From Agelas oroides (Eukaryota; Porifera; Demospongiae; Agelasida; Agelasidae), in the NCBI GenBank assembly GCA_949130485.1, contig OX422197.1, forward strand, positions 4,098,205 through 4,162,204: a stretch of 64,000 nucleotides of DNA, read 5' to 3'. Of this stretch, positions 11,739 through 25,488 are shown piece by piece. The first letter of the stretch is position 1, and every line of letters begins with the position of its first letter. The translations under genes were made by a program, and so were the position numbers. The notes under the pieces are model-generated. The model was not told where the DNA came from, searched no databases, and saw only the letters and a program-made list of their open reading frames with translations.

Positions 11739-14700
11739 TATGTTCTGGAATGACCTGACAAACTCGCTTTAACTGCGAGAAGGTGCTGTGAAGCACATGC
11801 AATCCTGTTTACGTGCCAGGACTGTGGAGGCCCTGTGAAGCTCGTGCAAGCCTGTCTTTGTGCCGGAAAGACTTGATGAAGCCGTTTTCACCTCCGATGA
11901 GGTGCTGTGAACCACGTGCAGGCCTGTTTAAGTGCCAGGAAAGATTGAGAAAGCAGTTTTGACCACTGTAAAGGTCCTGTGAAGCTCGTGCAAGCCTGTG
12001 TATGTGCTGTAATGATCTGATAAAGCCGGTTTCACCGCCGAGGAGGTGCTGTGAAACACTTGGAGGCTTGTTGAAGCGTCAGCAATGATTGAGAAAGCGG
12101 TTTTCACCACTGTGAAGGTCCTGTGAAGCTTGTGCAAGCCTGTGTACGTGCGGGAAAGACCTGATAAAGCCGTTTTAACCGCCGATGAGGTGCTGTGAAG
12201 AACTTGGAAGTTTGTTGAAGTGTCAGGAAAGATTGAGAAAGCAGTTTTCACCACTGTAAAGGTCCTGTGAAGCTTGTGCAAACCTGTGTATGTGCTAGAA
12301 TGACCTGATAAAGCCGAACTCACCGTCGAGGAAGTGCTGAGAAGCACGTGCAGGCCTGTTTAAGTGCTAGGAAAGATCGAGAAAGCAGTTTTCACCACTG
12401 TAAAGGTCCTGTGAAGCTTGTGCAAACCTGTGTATGTGCTGGAATGTCCTGACAAACCCGTTTTAACCGCCAGAAGGTGCTGTGAATCACGTGGAAGCTT
12501 GTTGAAGTGTCAGGAAAGACCTAAAAAGCAGTTTACACCACAGTGGAAGTCCTGCGAAGCTCGTGCAAGCCTGTGTATGTGCAGGAAAGACCTGATAAAG
12601 CCGTTTTAACCGCCGATGAGGTGCTGTGAAGCACGTGCAGGCCTGTTTAAGTGCCAGGAAAGATTGAGAAAGCAGTTTTGACCACTGTAAAGGTCCTGTG
12701 AAGCTCGTGCAAGCCTGTGTATGATCTGGAATGACCTGACAAACTCGCTTTAACTGCGAGAAGGTGCTGTGAAGCACATGCAATCCTGTTTACGTGCCAG
12801 GACTGTGGAGGCGCTGTGAAGCTCGTACAAGCCTGTCTTTGTGCCGGAAAGACTTGATGAAGCCGTTTTCACCTCCGATGAGATGCTGTGAGCCACGTGC
12901 AGGCCTGTTTAAGTACCAACAAAGATTGAGAAAGCAGTTTTCACCACTGTGAAGGTCCTGTGAAGCTCGTGCAAGCCTGTGTATGTGGTAGAATGACCAC
13001 ATTAAGCCGAATTCACCGTCGAGGAAGTGCTGAGAAGCACGTGCAGGCCTGTTTAAGTGCTAGGAAAGATCGAGAAAGCCACTGTAAAGGTCCTGTGAAG
13101 CTTGTGCAAACCTGTGTATGTGCTGGAATGTCCTGACAAACCCGTTTTAACCGCGAGAAGGTGCTGTGAATCACGTGGAAGCTTGTTGAAGTGTCAGGAA
13201 AGACCTAAAAAGCAGTTTACACCAAAGTGGAAGTCCTGTGAAGCTCGTGCAAGCCTGTGTATGTGCAGGAAAGACCTGATAAAGCCGTTTTAACCGCCGA
13301 TGAGGTGCTGTGAAGCACGTGCAGGCCTGTTTAAATGCCAGGAAAGATTGAGAAAGCAGTTTTGACCACTGTAAAGGTCCTGTGAAGCTCGTGCAAGCCT
13401 GTGTATGTTCTGGAATGAACTGACAAACTCGCTTTAACTGCGAGAAGGTGCTGTGAAGCACATGCAATCCTGTTTACGTGCCAGGACTGTGGAGGCCCTG
13501 TGAAGCTCGTGCAAGCCTGTGTCTGTGCTGAAATGACCTGACAAATCCGTTTTAACCACCGAGAAAGTGCTGTGAAGAACGTGGAGGCTTGTTGAAGTGC
13601 CAGGAAGGATCTAAAAAGCCGTTTTCAGCACTGTGGATGTCCTGTGAAGCTGGTGCAAGCCTATGTATGTGCAGGAAAGACCTGATAAAGCCATTTTCAC
13701 CTCCGATGAGGTGCAGTGAAGCACGTGTAGGCCTGTTTAAGTACCAACAAAGATTGAGAAAGCAGTTTTCACCACAGTGAAGGTCCTGTGAAGCTCGTGC
13801 AAGCCTGTGTATGTGCTGGAATGATCTGATAAAGCCGATTTCACCGCCAAGGAGGTGCTGTGAAACACTTGGAGGCTTGTTGAAGCGTCAGCAAAGATTG
13901 AGAAAGCAGTTTTCACCACTGTGAAAGTCCCGTGAAGCTTCTGCAAGCCTGTGTATGTGCGGGAAAGACCTGATAAAGCCGTTTTAACCGCCGATGAGGT
14001 GCTGTGAAGAAGTTGGAGGCTTGTTGAAGTGTCAGGAAAGATTGAGAAAGCAGTTTTCACCACTGTGAAGGTCCTGTGAAGCTCGTGCAAACCTGTGTAT
14101 GTGCTAGAATGACCTGATAAAGCCGAATTCACTGTCGAGGAAGTGCTGCGAAGCACGTGCAGGCGTGTTTAAGTGCTAGGAAAGATCGAGAAAGCAGTTT
14201 TCACCACTGTAATGGTCCTGTGAACTTATGCAAACCTGTGTATGTGCTGGAATGTCCTGACAAACCCGTTTTAACCGCGAGAAGGTGCTGTGAATCACGT
14301 GGAAGCTTGTTGAAGTGTCAGGAAAGACCTAAAAAGCAGTTTACACCACAGTGGAAGTCCTGTGAAGCTCGTGCAAGCCTGTGTATGTGCAGGAAAGACC
14401 TGATAAAGCCGTTTTAACCGCCGATGAGGTGCTGTGAAGCACGTGCAGGCCTGTTTAAGTGCCAGGAAAGATTGAGAAAGCAGTTTTGAACACTGTAAAT
14501 GTCCTGTGAAGCTCGTGCAAGCCTGTGTATGTTCTGGAATGACCTGACAAACTCGCTTTAACTGCGAGAAGGTGCTGTGAAGCACATGCAATCCTGTTTA
14601 CGTGCCAGGACTGTGGAGGCCCTGTGAAGCTCGTGCAAGCCTGTCTTTGTGCCGGAAAGACTTGATGAAGCCGTTTTCACCTCCGATGAGGTGCTGTGAA

Positions 14701-17700
14701 CCACGTGCAGGCCTGTTTAAGTGCCAGGAAAGATTGAGAAAGCAGTTTTGACCACTGTAAAGGTCCTGTGAAGCTCGTGCAAGCCTGTGTATGTTCTGGA
14801 ATGAACTGACAAACTCGCTTTAACTGCGAGAAGGTGCTGTGAAGCACATGCTATCCTGTTTACGTGCCAGGACTGTGGAGGCCCTGTGAAGCTCGTGCAA
14901 GCCTGTCTCTGTGCGGGAAAGACCTGATAAAGCCTTTTTCACCTCCGATGATGTGCTGTGAACCACGTGCAGGCCTGTTTAAGTACCAACAAAGATTGAG
15001 AAAGCAGTTTTCACCTCTGTGAAGATCCTGTGAAGCTCGTGCAACCCTGTGTCTGTGCTGAAATGACCTGACAAATCCGTTTTAACCACCGAGAAAGTGC
15101 TGTGAAGAACGTGGAGGCTTGTTGAAGTGCCAGGAAGGATCTAAATAGCCGTTTTCAGCACTGTGGATGTCCTGTGAAGCTAGTGCAAGCCTATGTATGT
15201 GCAGGAAAGACCTGATAAAGCCGTTTTCACCTCCGATGAGGTGCAGTGAAGCACGTGTAGGCCTGTTTAAGTACCAACAAAGATTGAGAAAGCAGTTTTC
15301 ACCACAGTGAAGGTCCTGTGAAGCTCGTGCAAGCCTGTGTATGTGCTGGAATGATCTGATAAAGCCGATTTCACCGCCGAGGAGGTGCTGTGAAACACTT
15401 GGAGGCTTGTTTAAGCGTCAGCAAAGATTGAGAAAGCAGTTTTCAACACTGTAAAGGTCCCGTGAAGCTTGTGCAAGCCTGTGTATGTGCGGGAAAGACC
15501 TGATAAAGCTGATTTCACCGCCGAGGAGGTGCTGTGAAACACTTGGAGACTTGTTGAAGCGTCAGCAAAGATTGAGAAAGCAGTTTTCACCACTGTGAAG
15601 GTCCTGTGAAGCTTGTGCAAGCCTCTGTACGGCGGGAAAGACCTGATAAAGCCGTTTTAACCGTCGATGAGGTGCTGTGAAGCACGTGCAGGCCTGTTTA
15701 AGTGCCAGGAAAGATTGAGAAAGCAATTTTGACCACTGTAAAGGTCCTGTGAAGCTCGTGCAAGTCTGTGTATGGGTGTGAAAGACCTGATAAAGCTGTT
15801 TTAACCGCCGATGAGGTGCAGTGAAGCACGTGTAGGCCTGTTTAAGTACCAACAAAGATTGAGAAAGCAGTTTTCACCACAGTGAAGGTCCTGTGAAGCT
15901 CGTGGAAGCCTGTGTATGTGCTGGAATGATCTGATAAAGCCGATTTCACCGCCGAGGAGGTGCTGTGAAACACTTGGAGGCTTGTTGAAGCGTCAGCAAA
16001 GATTGAGAAAGCAGTTTTCACCACTGTGAAGGTCCTGTGAAGCTTGTGCAAGCCTGTGTATGTGGTAGAATGACCTGATAAAGCCGAATTCACCGTCGAG
16101 GAAGTGCTGAGAAGCACGTGCAGGCCTGTTTAAGTGCTAGGAAAGATCGAGAAAGCCACTGTAAAGGTCCTGTGAAGCTTGTGCAAACCTGTGTATGTGC
16201 TGGAATGTCCTGACAAACCCGTTTTAACCGCGAGAAGGTGCTGTGAATCACGTGGAAGCTTGTTGAAGTGTCAGGAAAGACCTAAAAAGCAGTTTACACC
16301 AAAGTGGAAGTCCTGTGAAGCTCGTGCAAGCCTGTGTATGTGCAGGAAAGACCTGATAAAGCCGTTTTAACCGCCGATGAGGTGCTGTGAAGCACGTGCA
16401 GGCCTGTTTAAGTGCCAGGAAAGATTGAGAAAGCAGTTTTGACCACTGTAAAGGTCCTGTGAAGCTCGTGCAAGCCTGTGTATGATCTGGAATGAACTGA
16501 CAAACTCGCTTTAACTGCGAGAAGGTGCTGTGAAGCACATGCAATCCTGTTTACGTGCCAGGACTGTGGAGGCCCTGTGAAGCTCGTGCAAGCCTGTCTC
16601 TGTGCGGGAAAGACCTGATAAAGCCTTTTTCACCTCCGATGATGTGCTGTGAACCACGTGCAGGCCTGTTTAAGTACCAACAAAGATTGAGAAAGCAGTT
16701 TTCACCTCTGTGAAGGTCCTGTGAAGCTCGTGCAAGCCTATGTATGTGCAGGAAAGACCTGATAAAGCCGTTTTCACCTCCGATGAGGTGCAGTGAAGCA
16801 CGTGTAGGCCTGTTTAAGTACCAACAAAGATTGAGAAAGCAGTTTTCACCACAGTGAAGGTCCTGTGAAGCTCGTGCAAGCCTGTGTATGTGCTGGAATG
16901 ATCTGATAAAGCCGATTTCACCGCCGAGGAGGTGCTGTGAAACACTTGGAGGCTTGTTCAAGCGTCAGCAAAGATTGAGAAAGCAGTTTTCACGACTGTG
17001 AAGGTCCCGTGAAGCTTGTGCAAGCCTGTGTATGTGCGGGAAAGACCTGATAAAGCCGTTTTAACCGCCGATGAGGTGCTGTGAAGAACTTGGAGGCTTG
17101 TTGAAGTGTCAGGAAAGGTTGAGAAAGCAGTTTTCACCACTGTGAAGGTCCTGTGAAGCTCGTGCAAACCTGTGTATGTGCTAGAATGACCTGATAAAGC
17201 CGAATTCACTGTCGAGGAAGTGCTGAGAAGCACGTGCAGGCGTGTTTAAGTGCTAGGAAAGATCGAGAAAGCAGTTTTCACCACTGTAAAGGTCCTGTGA
17301 ACTTGTGCAAACCTGTGTATGTGCTGGAATGTCCTGACAAACCCGTTTTAACCGCGAGAAGGTGCTGTGAATCACGTGGAAGCTTGTTGAAGTGTCAGGA
17401 AAGACCTAAAAAGCAGTTTACACCACAGTGGAAGTCCTGTGAAGCTCGTGCATGCCTGTGTATGTGCAGGAAAGACCTGATAAAGCCGTTTTAACCGCCG
17501 ATGAGGTGCTGTGAAGCACGTGCAGGCCTGTTTAAGTGCCAGGAAAGATTGAGAAAGCAGTTTTGAACACTGTAAATGTCCTGTGAAGCTCGTGCAAGCC
17601 TGTGTATGTTCTGGAATGACCTGACAAACTCGCTTTAACTGCGAGAAGGTGCTGTGAAGCACATGCAATCCTGTTTACGTGCCAGGACTGTGGAGGCCCT

Positions 17701-20700
17701 GTGAAGCTCGTGCAAGCCTGTCTTTGTGCCGGAAAGACTTGATGAAGCCGTTTTCACCTCCGATGAGGTGCTGTGAACCACGTGCAGGCCTGTTTAAGTA
17801 CCAACAAAGATTGAGAAAGCAGTTTTCACCACTGTGAAGGTCCTGTGAAGCTAGTGTAAACCTGTGTATGTGCTGGAATGACCTGACAAATCCGTTTTAA
17901 CCGTCTATAAGGTGCTGTGAAGCACGTGTAGGCCTGTTTAACTGCCAGCAAAGATTGAGAAAGCAGTTTTCACCTCTGAGAAGGTCCTGTGAAGCACGTG
18001 CAAGTTTGTGTCTGTGCTGGAATTAGCTGATAAAGACGTTTTAACCGCCGATAAGCTGCTGTGAAGCACATGCAATGCTGTTTATGTGCCAGGACTGTGG
18101 CAGCCCTGTGGCAGCCCTGTGAAGCTCGTGCAAGCCTGTCTTTGTGCGGAAAAGACCTGATAAAGCCGTTTTCACCTCCGATGATGTGCTGTGAACCACG
18201 TGCAGGCCTGTTTAAGTACCAACAAAGCTTGAGAAAGCAGTTTTCACCTCTGTGAAGGTCCTGTGAAGCTCGTGCAACCCTGTGTCTGTGCTGAAATGAC
18301 CTGACAAATCCGTTTAAACCACCGAGAAAGTGCTGTGAAGAACGTGGAGGCTTGTTGAAGTGCCAGGAAGGATCTAAAAAGCCGTTTTCAGCACTGTGGA
18401 TGTCCTGTGAAGCTCGTGCAAGCCTATGTATGTGCAGGAAAGACCTGATAAAGCCGTTTTCACCTCCGTTGAGGTGCAGTGAAGCACGTGTAGGCCTGTT
18501 TAAGTACCAACAAAGATTGAGAAAGCAGTTTTCACCACTGTGAAGGTCCTGCGAAGCTTGTGCAAACCTGTGTATGTGCTGGATGAGCTGATAAAGCCGT
18601 TTTAACCGCCGATAAGGTGCTGTGAAGCACGTGTAGGCCTGTTTAACTGCCAGCAAAGATTGAGAAAGCAGTTTTCACCTCTGAGAAGGTCCAGTGAAGC
18701 ACGTGCAAGTTTGTGTCTGTGCTGGAATTAGCTGATAAAGCCGTTTTAACCGCCGATAAGCTGCTGTGAAGCACATGCAATGCTGTTTATGTGCCAGGAC
18801 TGTGGCAGCCCTGTGGCAGCCCTGTGAAGCTCGTGCAAGCCTGTCTTTGTGCGGAAAAGACCTGATAAAGCCGTTTTCACCTCCGATGATGTGCTGTGAA
18901 CCACGTGCAGGCCTGTTTAAGTACCAACAAAGATTGAGAAAGCAGTTTTCACCTCTGTGAAGGTCCTGTGAAGCTCGTGCAACCCTGTGTCTGTGCTGAA
19001 ATGACCTGACAAATCCATTTTAACCACCGAGAAAGTGCTGTGAAGAACGTGGAGGCTTGTTGAAGTGCCAGGAAGGATCTAAAAAGCCGTTTTCAGCACT
19101 GTGGATGTCCTGTGAAGCTGGTGCAAGCCTATGTATGTGCAGGAAAGACCTGATAAAGCCGTTTTCACCTCCGATGGGTTGCAGTGAAGCACGTGTAGGC
19201 CTGTTTAAGTACCAACAAAGATTGAGAAAGCAGTTTTCACCACAGTGAAGGTCCTGTGAAGCTCGTGGAAGCCTGTGTATGTGCTGGAATGATCTGATAA
19301 AGCCGATTTCACCGCCGAGGAGGTGCTGTGAAACACTTGGAGGCTTGTTGAAGCGTCAGCAAAGATTGAGAAAGCAGTTTTCACCACTGTGAAGGTCCTG
19401 TGAAGCTTGTGCAAGCCTGTGTATGTGGTAGAATGACCTGATAAAGCCGAATTCACCGTCGAGGAAGTGCTGAGAAGCACGTGCAGGCCTGTTTAAGTGC
19501 TAGGAAAGATCGAGAAAGCCACTGTAAAGGTCCTGTGAAGCTTGTGCAAACCTGTGTATGTGCTGGAATGTCCTGACAAACCCGTTTTAACCGCGAGAAG
19601 GTGCTGTGAATCACGTGGAAGCTTGTTGAAGTGTCAGGAAAGACCTAAAAAGCAGTTTACACCAAAGTGGAAGTCCTGTGAAGCTCGTGCAAGCCTGTGT
19701 ATGTGCAGGAAAGACCTGATAAAGCCGTTTTAACCGCCGATGAGGTGCTGTGAAGCACGTGCAGGCCTGTTTAAGTGCCAGGAAAGATTGAGAAAGCAGT
19801 TTTGACCACTGTAAAGGTCCTGTGAAGCTCGTGCAAGCCTGTGTATGATCTGGAATGAACTGACAAACTCGCTTTAACTGCGAGAAGGTGCTGTGAAGCA
19901 CATGCAATTCTGTTTACGTGCCAGGACTGTGGAGGCCCTGTGAAGCTCGTGCAAGCCTGTCTCTGTGCGGGAAAGACCTGATAAAGCCTTTTTCACCTCC
20001 GATGATGTGCTGTGAACCTCGTGCAGGCCTGTTTAAGTACCAACAAAGATTGAGAAAGCAGTTTTCACCACTGTGAAGGTCCTGTGATGCTCGTGCAAGC
20101 CTGTGTATGTTCTGGAATGACCAGACAAACCGGGTTTAACTGTGAGAAGGTGCTGTGAAGCACATGCAATCCTGTTCAGGTGCCAGGAAAGATCGAAAGC
20201 ACTTTTCCCCACTGTGGAGACCCTGTGAAGCTCGTGCAAGCCTGTCTTTGTGCGGGAAAGACCTGATAAAGCCGTTTTCACCTCCGATGAGGTGCAGTGA
20301 AGCACGTGTAGGCCTGTTTAAGTACCAACAAAGATTGAGAAGCACGTGCAGGCCTGTTTAAGTGCTAGGAAAGATCGAGAAAGCCACTGTAAAGGTCCTG
20401 TGAAGCTTGTGCAAACCTGTGTATGTGCTGGAATGTCCTGACAAACCCGTTTTAACCGCGAGAAGGTGCTGTGAATCACGTGGAAGCTTGTTGAAGTGTC
20501 AGGAAAGACCTAAAAAGCAGTTTACACCAAAGTGGAAGTCCTGTGAAGCTTGTGCAAGCCTGTGTATGTGCGGGAAAGACCTGATAAAGCCGTTTTAACC
20601 GCCGATGAGGTGCTGTGAAGCACTTGGAGATTTGTTGAAGTGTCAGGAAAGATTGAGAAAGCAGTTTTCACCACTGTGGATGTCCTGTGAACCTGGTGCA

Positions 20701-23700
20701 AGCCTATGTATGTCCAGGAAAGACTTGATAAAGCCGTTTTCACCTCCAATGAGGTGCATTAAAGCACGTGTAGGCCTGTTTAAGTACCAACAAAGATTGA
20801 CAAAGCAGTTTTCACCACAGTGAAGGTCCTGTGAAGCTCGTGCAAGCCTGTGTATGTGCTGGAATGATCTGATAAAGCCGATTTCACCGCCGAGGAGGTG
20901 CTGTGAAACACTTGGAGGCTTGTTGAAGCGTCAGCAATGATTGAGAAAGCAGTTTTCACCACTGTGAAGGTCCTGTGAAGCTTGTGCAAGCCTGTGTACG
21001 TGCGGGAAAGACCTGATAAAGCCGCTTTAACCGCCGATGAGGTGCTGTGAAGAACTTGGAGGTTTGTTGAAGTGTCAGGAAAGATTGAGAAAGCAGTTTT
21101 CACCACTGTGAAGGTCCTGTGAAGCTTGTGCAAACGTGTGTATGTGCTAGAATGACCTGATAAAGCCGAATTCACCGTCGAGGAAGTGCTGAGAAGCACG
21201 TGCAGGCCTGTTTAAGTGCTAGGAAAGATCGAGAAAGCAGTTTTCACCACTGTAAAGGTCCTGTGAACTTGTGCAAACCTGTGTATGTGCTGGAATGTCC
21301 TGACAAACCCGTTTTAACCGCCAGAAGGTGCTGTGAATCACGTGGAAGCTTGTTGAAGTGTCAGGAAAGACCTAAAAAGCAGTTTACACCACAGTGGAAG
21401 TCCTGCGAAGCTCGTGCAAGCCTGTGTATGTGCAGGAAAGACCTGATAAAGCCGTTTTAACCGCCGATGAGGTACTGTGAAGCACGTGCAGGCCTGTTTA
21501 AGTGCCAGGAAAGATTGAGAAAGCAGTTTTGACCACTGTAAAGGTCCTGTGAAGCTCGTGAAAGCCTGTGTATGATCTGGAATGACCTGACAAACTCGCT
21601 TTAACTGCGAGAAGGTGCTGTGAAGCACATGCAATCCTGTTTACGTGCCAGGACTGTGGAGGCGCTGTGAAGCTCGTGCAAGCCTGTCTTTGTGCCGGAA
21701 AGACTTGATGAAGCCGTTTTCACCTCCGATGAGATGCTGTGAACCACGTGCAGGCCTGTTTAAGTACCAACAAAGATTGAGAAAGCAGTTTTCACCACTG
21801 TGAAGGTCCTGTGAAGCTCGTGCAAGCCTGTGTATGTGGTAGAATGACCACATTAAGCCGAATTCACCGTCGAGGAAGTGCTGAGAAGCACGTGCAGGCC
21901 TGTTTAAGTGCTAGGAAAGATCGAGAAAGCCACTGTAAAGGTCCTGTGAAGCTTGTGCAAACCTGTGTATGTGCTGGAATGTGCTGACAAACCCGTTTTA
22001 ACCGCGAGAAGGTGCTGTGAATCACGTGGAAGCTTGTTGAAGTGTCAGGAAAGACCTAAAAAGCAGTTTACACCAAAGTGGAAGTCCTGTGAAGATTGTG
22101 CAAGCCTGTGTATGTGCGGGAAAGACCTGATAAAGCCGTTTTAACCGCCGATGAGGTGCTGTGAAGCACTTGGAGATTTGTTGAAGTGTCAGGAAAGATT
22201 GAGAAAGCAGTTTTCACCACTGTGGATGTCCTGTGAACCTGGTGCAAGCTTATGTATGTCCAGGAAAGACTTGATAAAGCCGTTTTCACCTCCAATGAGG
22301 TGCATTAAAGCACGTGTAGGCCTGTTTAAGTACCAACAAAGATTGAGAAAGCAGTTTTCACCACAGTGAAAGTCCTGTGAAGCTCGTGCAAGCCTGTGTA
22401 TGTGCTGGAATGATCTGATAAAGCCGATTTCACCGCCGAGGAGGTGCTGTGAAGCACGTGCAGGCCTGTTTAAGTGCTAGGAAAGATCGAGAAAGCAGTT
22501 TTCACCACTGTAAAGGTCCTGTGAAGCTTGTGCAAGCCTGTGTATGTGCGGGAAAGACCTGATAAAGCCGTTTTAACCGCCAGAAGGTGCTGTGAATCAC
22601 GTGGAAGCTTGTTGAAGTGTCAGGAAAGACCTAAAAAGCAGTTTACACCACAGTGGAAGTCCTGCGAAGCTCGTGCAAGCCTGTGTATGTGCAGGAAAGA
22701 CCTGATAAAGCCGTTTTAACCGCCGATGAGGTACTGTGAAGCACGTGCAGGCCTGTTTAAGTGCCAGGAAAGATTGAGAAAGCAGTTTTGACCACTGTAA
22801 AGGTCCTGTGAAGCTCGTGAAAGCCTGTGTATGATCTGGAATGACCTGACAAACTCGCTTTAACTGCGAGAAGGTGCTGTGAAGCACATGCAATCCTGTT
22901 TACGTGCCGGGACTGTGGAGGCGCTATGAAGCTCGTGCAAGCCTGTCTTTGTGCCGGAAAGACTTGATGAAGCCGTTTTCACCTCCGATGAGATGCTGTG
23001 AACCACGTGCAGGCCTGTTTAAGTACCAACAAAGATTGAGAAAGCAGTTTTCACCACTGTGAAGGTCCTGTGAAGCTCGTGCAAGCCTGTGTATGTGGTA
23101 GAATGACCACATTAAGCCGAATTCACCGTCGAGGAAGTGCTGAGAAGCACGTGCAGGCCTGTTTAAGTGCTAGGAAAGATCGAGAAAGCCACTGTAAAGG
23201 TCCTGTGAAGCTTGTGCAAACCTGTGTATGTGCTGGAATGCCCTGACAAACCCGTTTTAACCGCGAGAAGGTGCTGTGAATCACGTGGAAGCTTGTTGAA
23301 GTGTCAGGAAAGACCTAAAAAGCAGTTTACACCAAAGTGGAAGTCCTGTGAAGCTCGTGCAAGCCTGTGTATGTGCAGGAAAGACCTGATAAAGCCGTTT
23401 TAACCGCCGATGAGGTGCTGTGAAGCACGTGCAGGCCTGTTTAAGTGCCAGGAAAGATTGAGAAAGCAGTTTTGACCACTGTAAAGGTCCTGTGAAGCTC
23501 GTGCAAGCCTGTGTATGTTCTCGAATGAACTGACAAATTCGCTTTAACTGCGAGAAGGTGCTGTGAAGCACATGCAATCCTGTTTACGTGCCAGGACTGT
23601 GGAGGCCCTGTGAAGCTCGTGCAAGCCTGTCTCTGTGCGGGAAAGACCTGATAAAGCCTTTTTCACCTCCGATGATGTGCTGTGAACCACGTGCAGGCCT

Positions 23701-25288
23701 GTTTAAGTACCAACAAAGATTGAGAAAGCAGTTTTCACCTCTGTGAAGATCCTGTGAAGCTCGTGCAACCCTGTGTCTGTGCTGAAATGACCTGACAAAT
23801 CCGTTTTAACCACCGAGAAAGTGCTCTGAAGAACGTGGAGGCTTGTTGAAGTGCCAGGAAGGATCTAAAAAGCCGTTTTCAGCACTGTGGATGTCCTGTG
23901 AAGCTGGTGCAAGCCTATGTATGTGCAGGAAAGACCTGATAAAGCCATTTTCACCTCCGATGAGGTGCAGTGAAGCACGTGTAGGCCTGTTTAAGCACCA
24001 ACAAAGATTGAGAAAGCAGTTTTCACCACAGTGAAGGTCCTGTGAAGCTCGTGCAAGCCTGTGCATGTGCTGGAATGATCTGATAAAGCCGATTTCACCG
24101 CCGAGGAGGTGCTGTGAAACACTTGGAGGCTTGTTCAAGCGTCAGCAATGATTGAGAAAGCAGTTTTCACCACTGTGAAGGTCCCGTGAAACTTGTGCAA
24201 GCCTGTGTATGTGCGGGAAAGACCTGATAAAGCCGTTTTAACCGCCGATGAGGTGCTGTGAAGAACTTGGAGGCTTGTTGAAGTGTCAGGAAAGATTGAG
24301 AAAGCAGTTTTCACCACTGTGAAGGTCCTGTGAAGCTTGTGCAAGCCTGTGTACGTGCGGGAAAGACCTGATAAAGCCGTTTTAACCGCCGATGAGGTGC
24401 TGTGAAGAACTTGGAGGTTTGTTGAAGTGTCAGGAAAGATTGAGAAAGCAGTTTTCACCACTGTGAAGGTCCTGTGAAGCTTGTGCAAACCTGTGTATGT
24501 GCTAGAATGACCTGATAAAGCCGAATTCACCGTCGAGGAAGTGCTGAGAAGCACGTGCAGGCCTGTTTAAGTGCTAGGAAAGATCGAGAAAGCAGTTTTC
24601 ACCACTGTAAAGGTCCTGTAAAGCTTGTGCAAACCTGTGTATGTGCTGGAATGTCCTGACAAACCCGTTTTAACCGCCAGAAGGTGCTGTGAATCACGTG
24701 GAAGCTTGTTGAAGTGTCAGGAAAGACCTAAAAAGCAGTTTACACCACAGTGGAAGTCCTGCGAAGCTCGTGCAAGCCTGTGTATGTGCAGGAAAGACCT
24801 GATAAAGCCGTTTTAACCGCCGATGAGGTACTGTGAAGCACGTGCAGGCCTGTTTAAGTGCCAGGAAAGATTGAGAAAGCAGTTTTGACCACTGTAAAGG
24901 TCCTGTGAAGCTCGTGCAAGCCTGTGTATGATCTGGAATGACCTGACAAACTCGCTTTAACTGCGAGAAGGTGCTGTGAAGCACATGCAATCCTGTTTAC
25001 GTGCCAGGACTGTGGAGGCGCTGTGAAGCTCGTGCAAGCCTGTCTTTGTGCCGGAAAGACTTGATGAAGCCGTTTTCACCTCCGATGAGATGCTGTGAAC
25101 CACGTGCAGGCCTGTTTAAGTACCAACAAAGAGTGAGAAAGCAGTTTTCACCACTGTGAAGGTCCTGTGAAGCTCGTGCAAGCCTGTGTATGTGCTGGAA
25201 TGGCCTGACAAACCCGTTTTAACCGCGAGAAGGTGCTGTGAATCACGTGGAAGCTTGTTGAAGTGTCAGGAAAGACCTAAAAAGCAAT
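11739..25288. repeat. Satellite array block 2b, densely re-duplicated
   Basis: Ordinary A/B dimers are arranged in overlapping higher-order blocks. The clearest are: 12418-12783 repeated at 13102-13467 (684 bp); about 15816-16705 repeated at 19179-20068 (3363 bp); about 17953-18540 repeated at 18658-19245 (705 bp); and about 21308-22090 repeated at 22567-23350 (1259 bp). A segment near 12.4-13.0 kb also recurs near 21.3-21.9 kb (offset about 8851). Recurrent deletion alleles (9 bp and 23 bp) serve as markers of these blocks. The longest open frame of the array, 228 codons, lies here on the minus strand at 17970-18656. It is only the repeat read in its stop-poor frame. Confidence 0.94.
17953..18657. 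repeat. 705-bp higher-order unit, first copy
   Basis: The unit recurs at 18658 onward. The first roughly 590 bp match closely, after which the copies diverge. A diagnostic marker is an 11-bp microduplication, GTGGCAGCCCT repeated head to tail at 18097-18118, found again exactly 705 bp later at 18802-18823. A related single-copy form (one GTGGCAGCCCT) is at about 44030. This suggests the microduplication arose inside the array and was then copied with its surroundings. Confidence 0.85.
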
Positions 25289-25488
25289 NNNNNNNNNNNN
25301 NNNNNNNNNNNNNNNNNNNNNNNNNNNNNNNNNNNNNNNNNNNNNNNNNNNNNNNNNNNNNNNNNNNNNNNNNNNNNNNNNNNNNNNNNNNNNNNNNNNN
25401 NNNNNNNNNNNNNNNNNNNNNNNNNNNNNNNNNNNNNNNNNNNNNNNNNNNNNNNNNNNNNNNNNNNNNNNNNNNNNNNNNNNNNNNN
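25289..25488. other. Assembly gap (200 N) inside the array
   Basis: Two hundred consecutive Ns. The left flank ends AAAAAGCAAT and the right flank starts TTTCACCACAGTGG. Joined directly they make the same string found uninterrupted at 26028-26050 and again near 46550 and 49325. The flanks are therefore in phase with zero missing bases or with a whole number of repeat units missing; 200 is neither a multiple of 72 nor of 144. The gap length is probably a placeholder and not a measurement. Confidence 0.95.
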
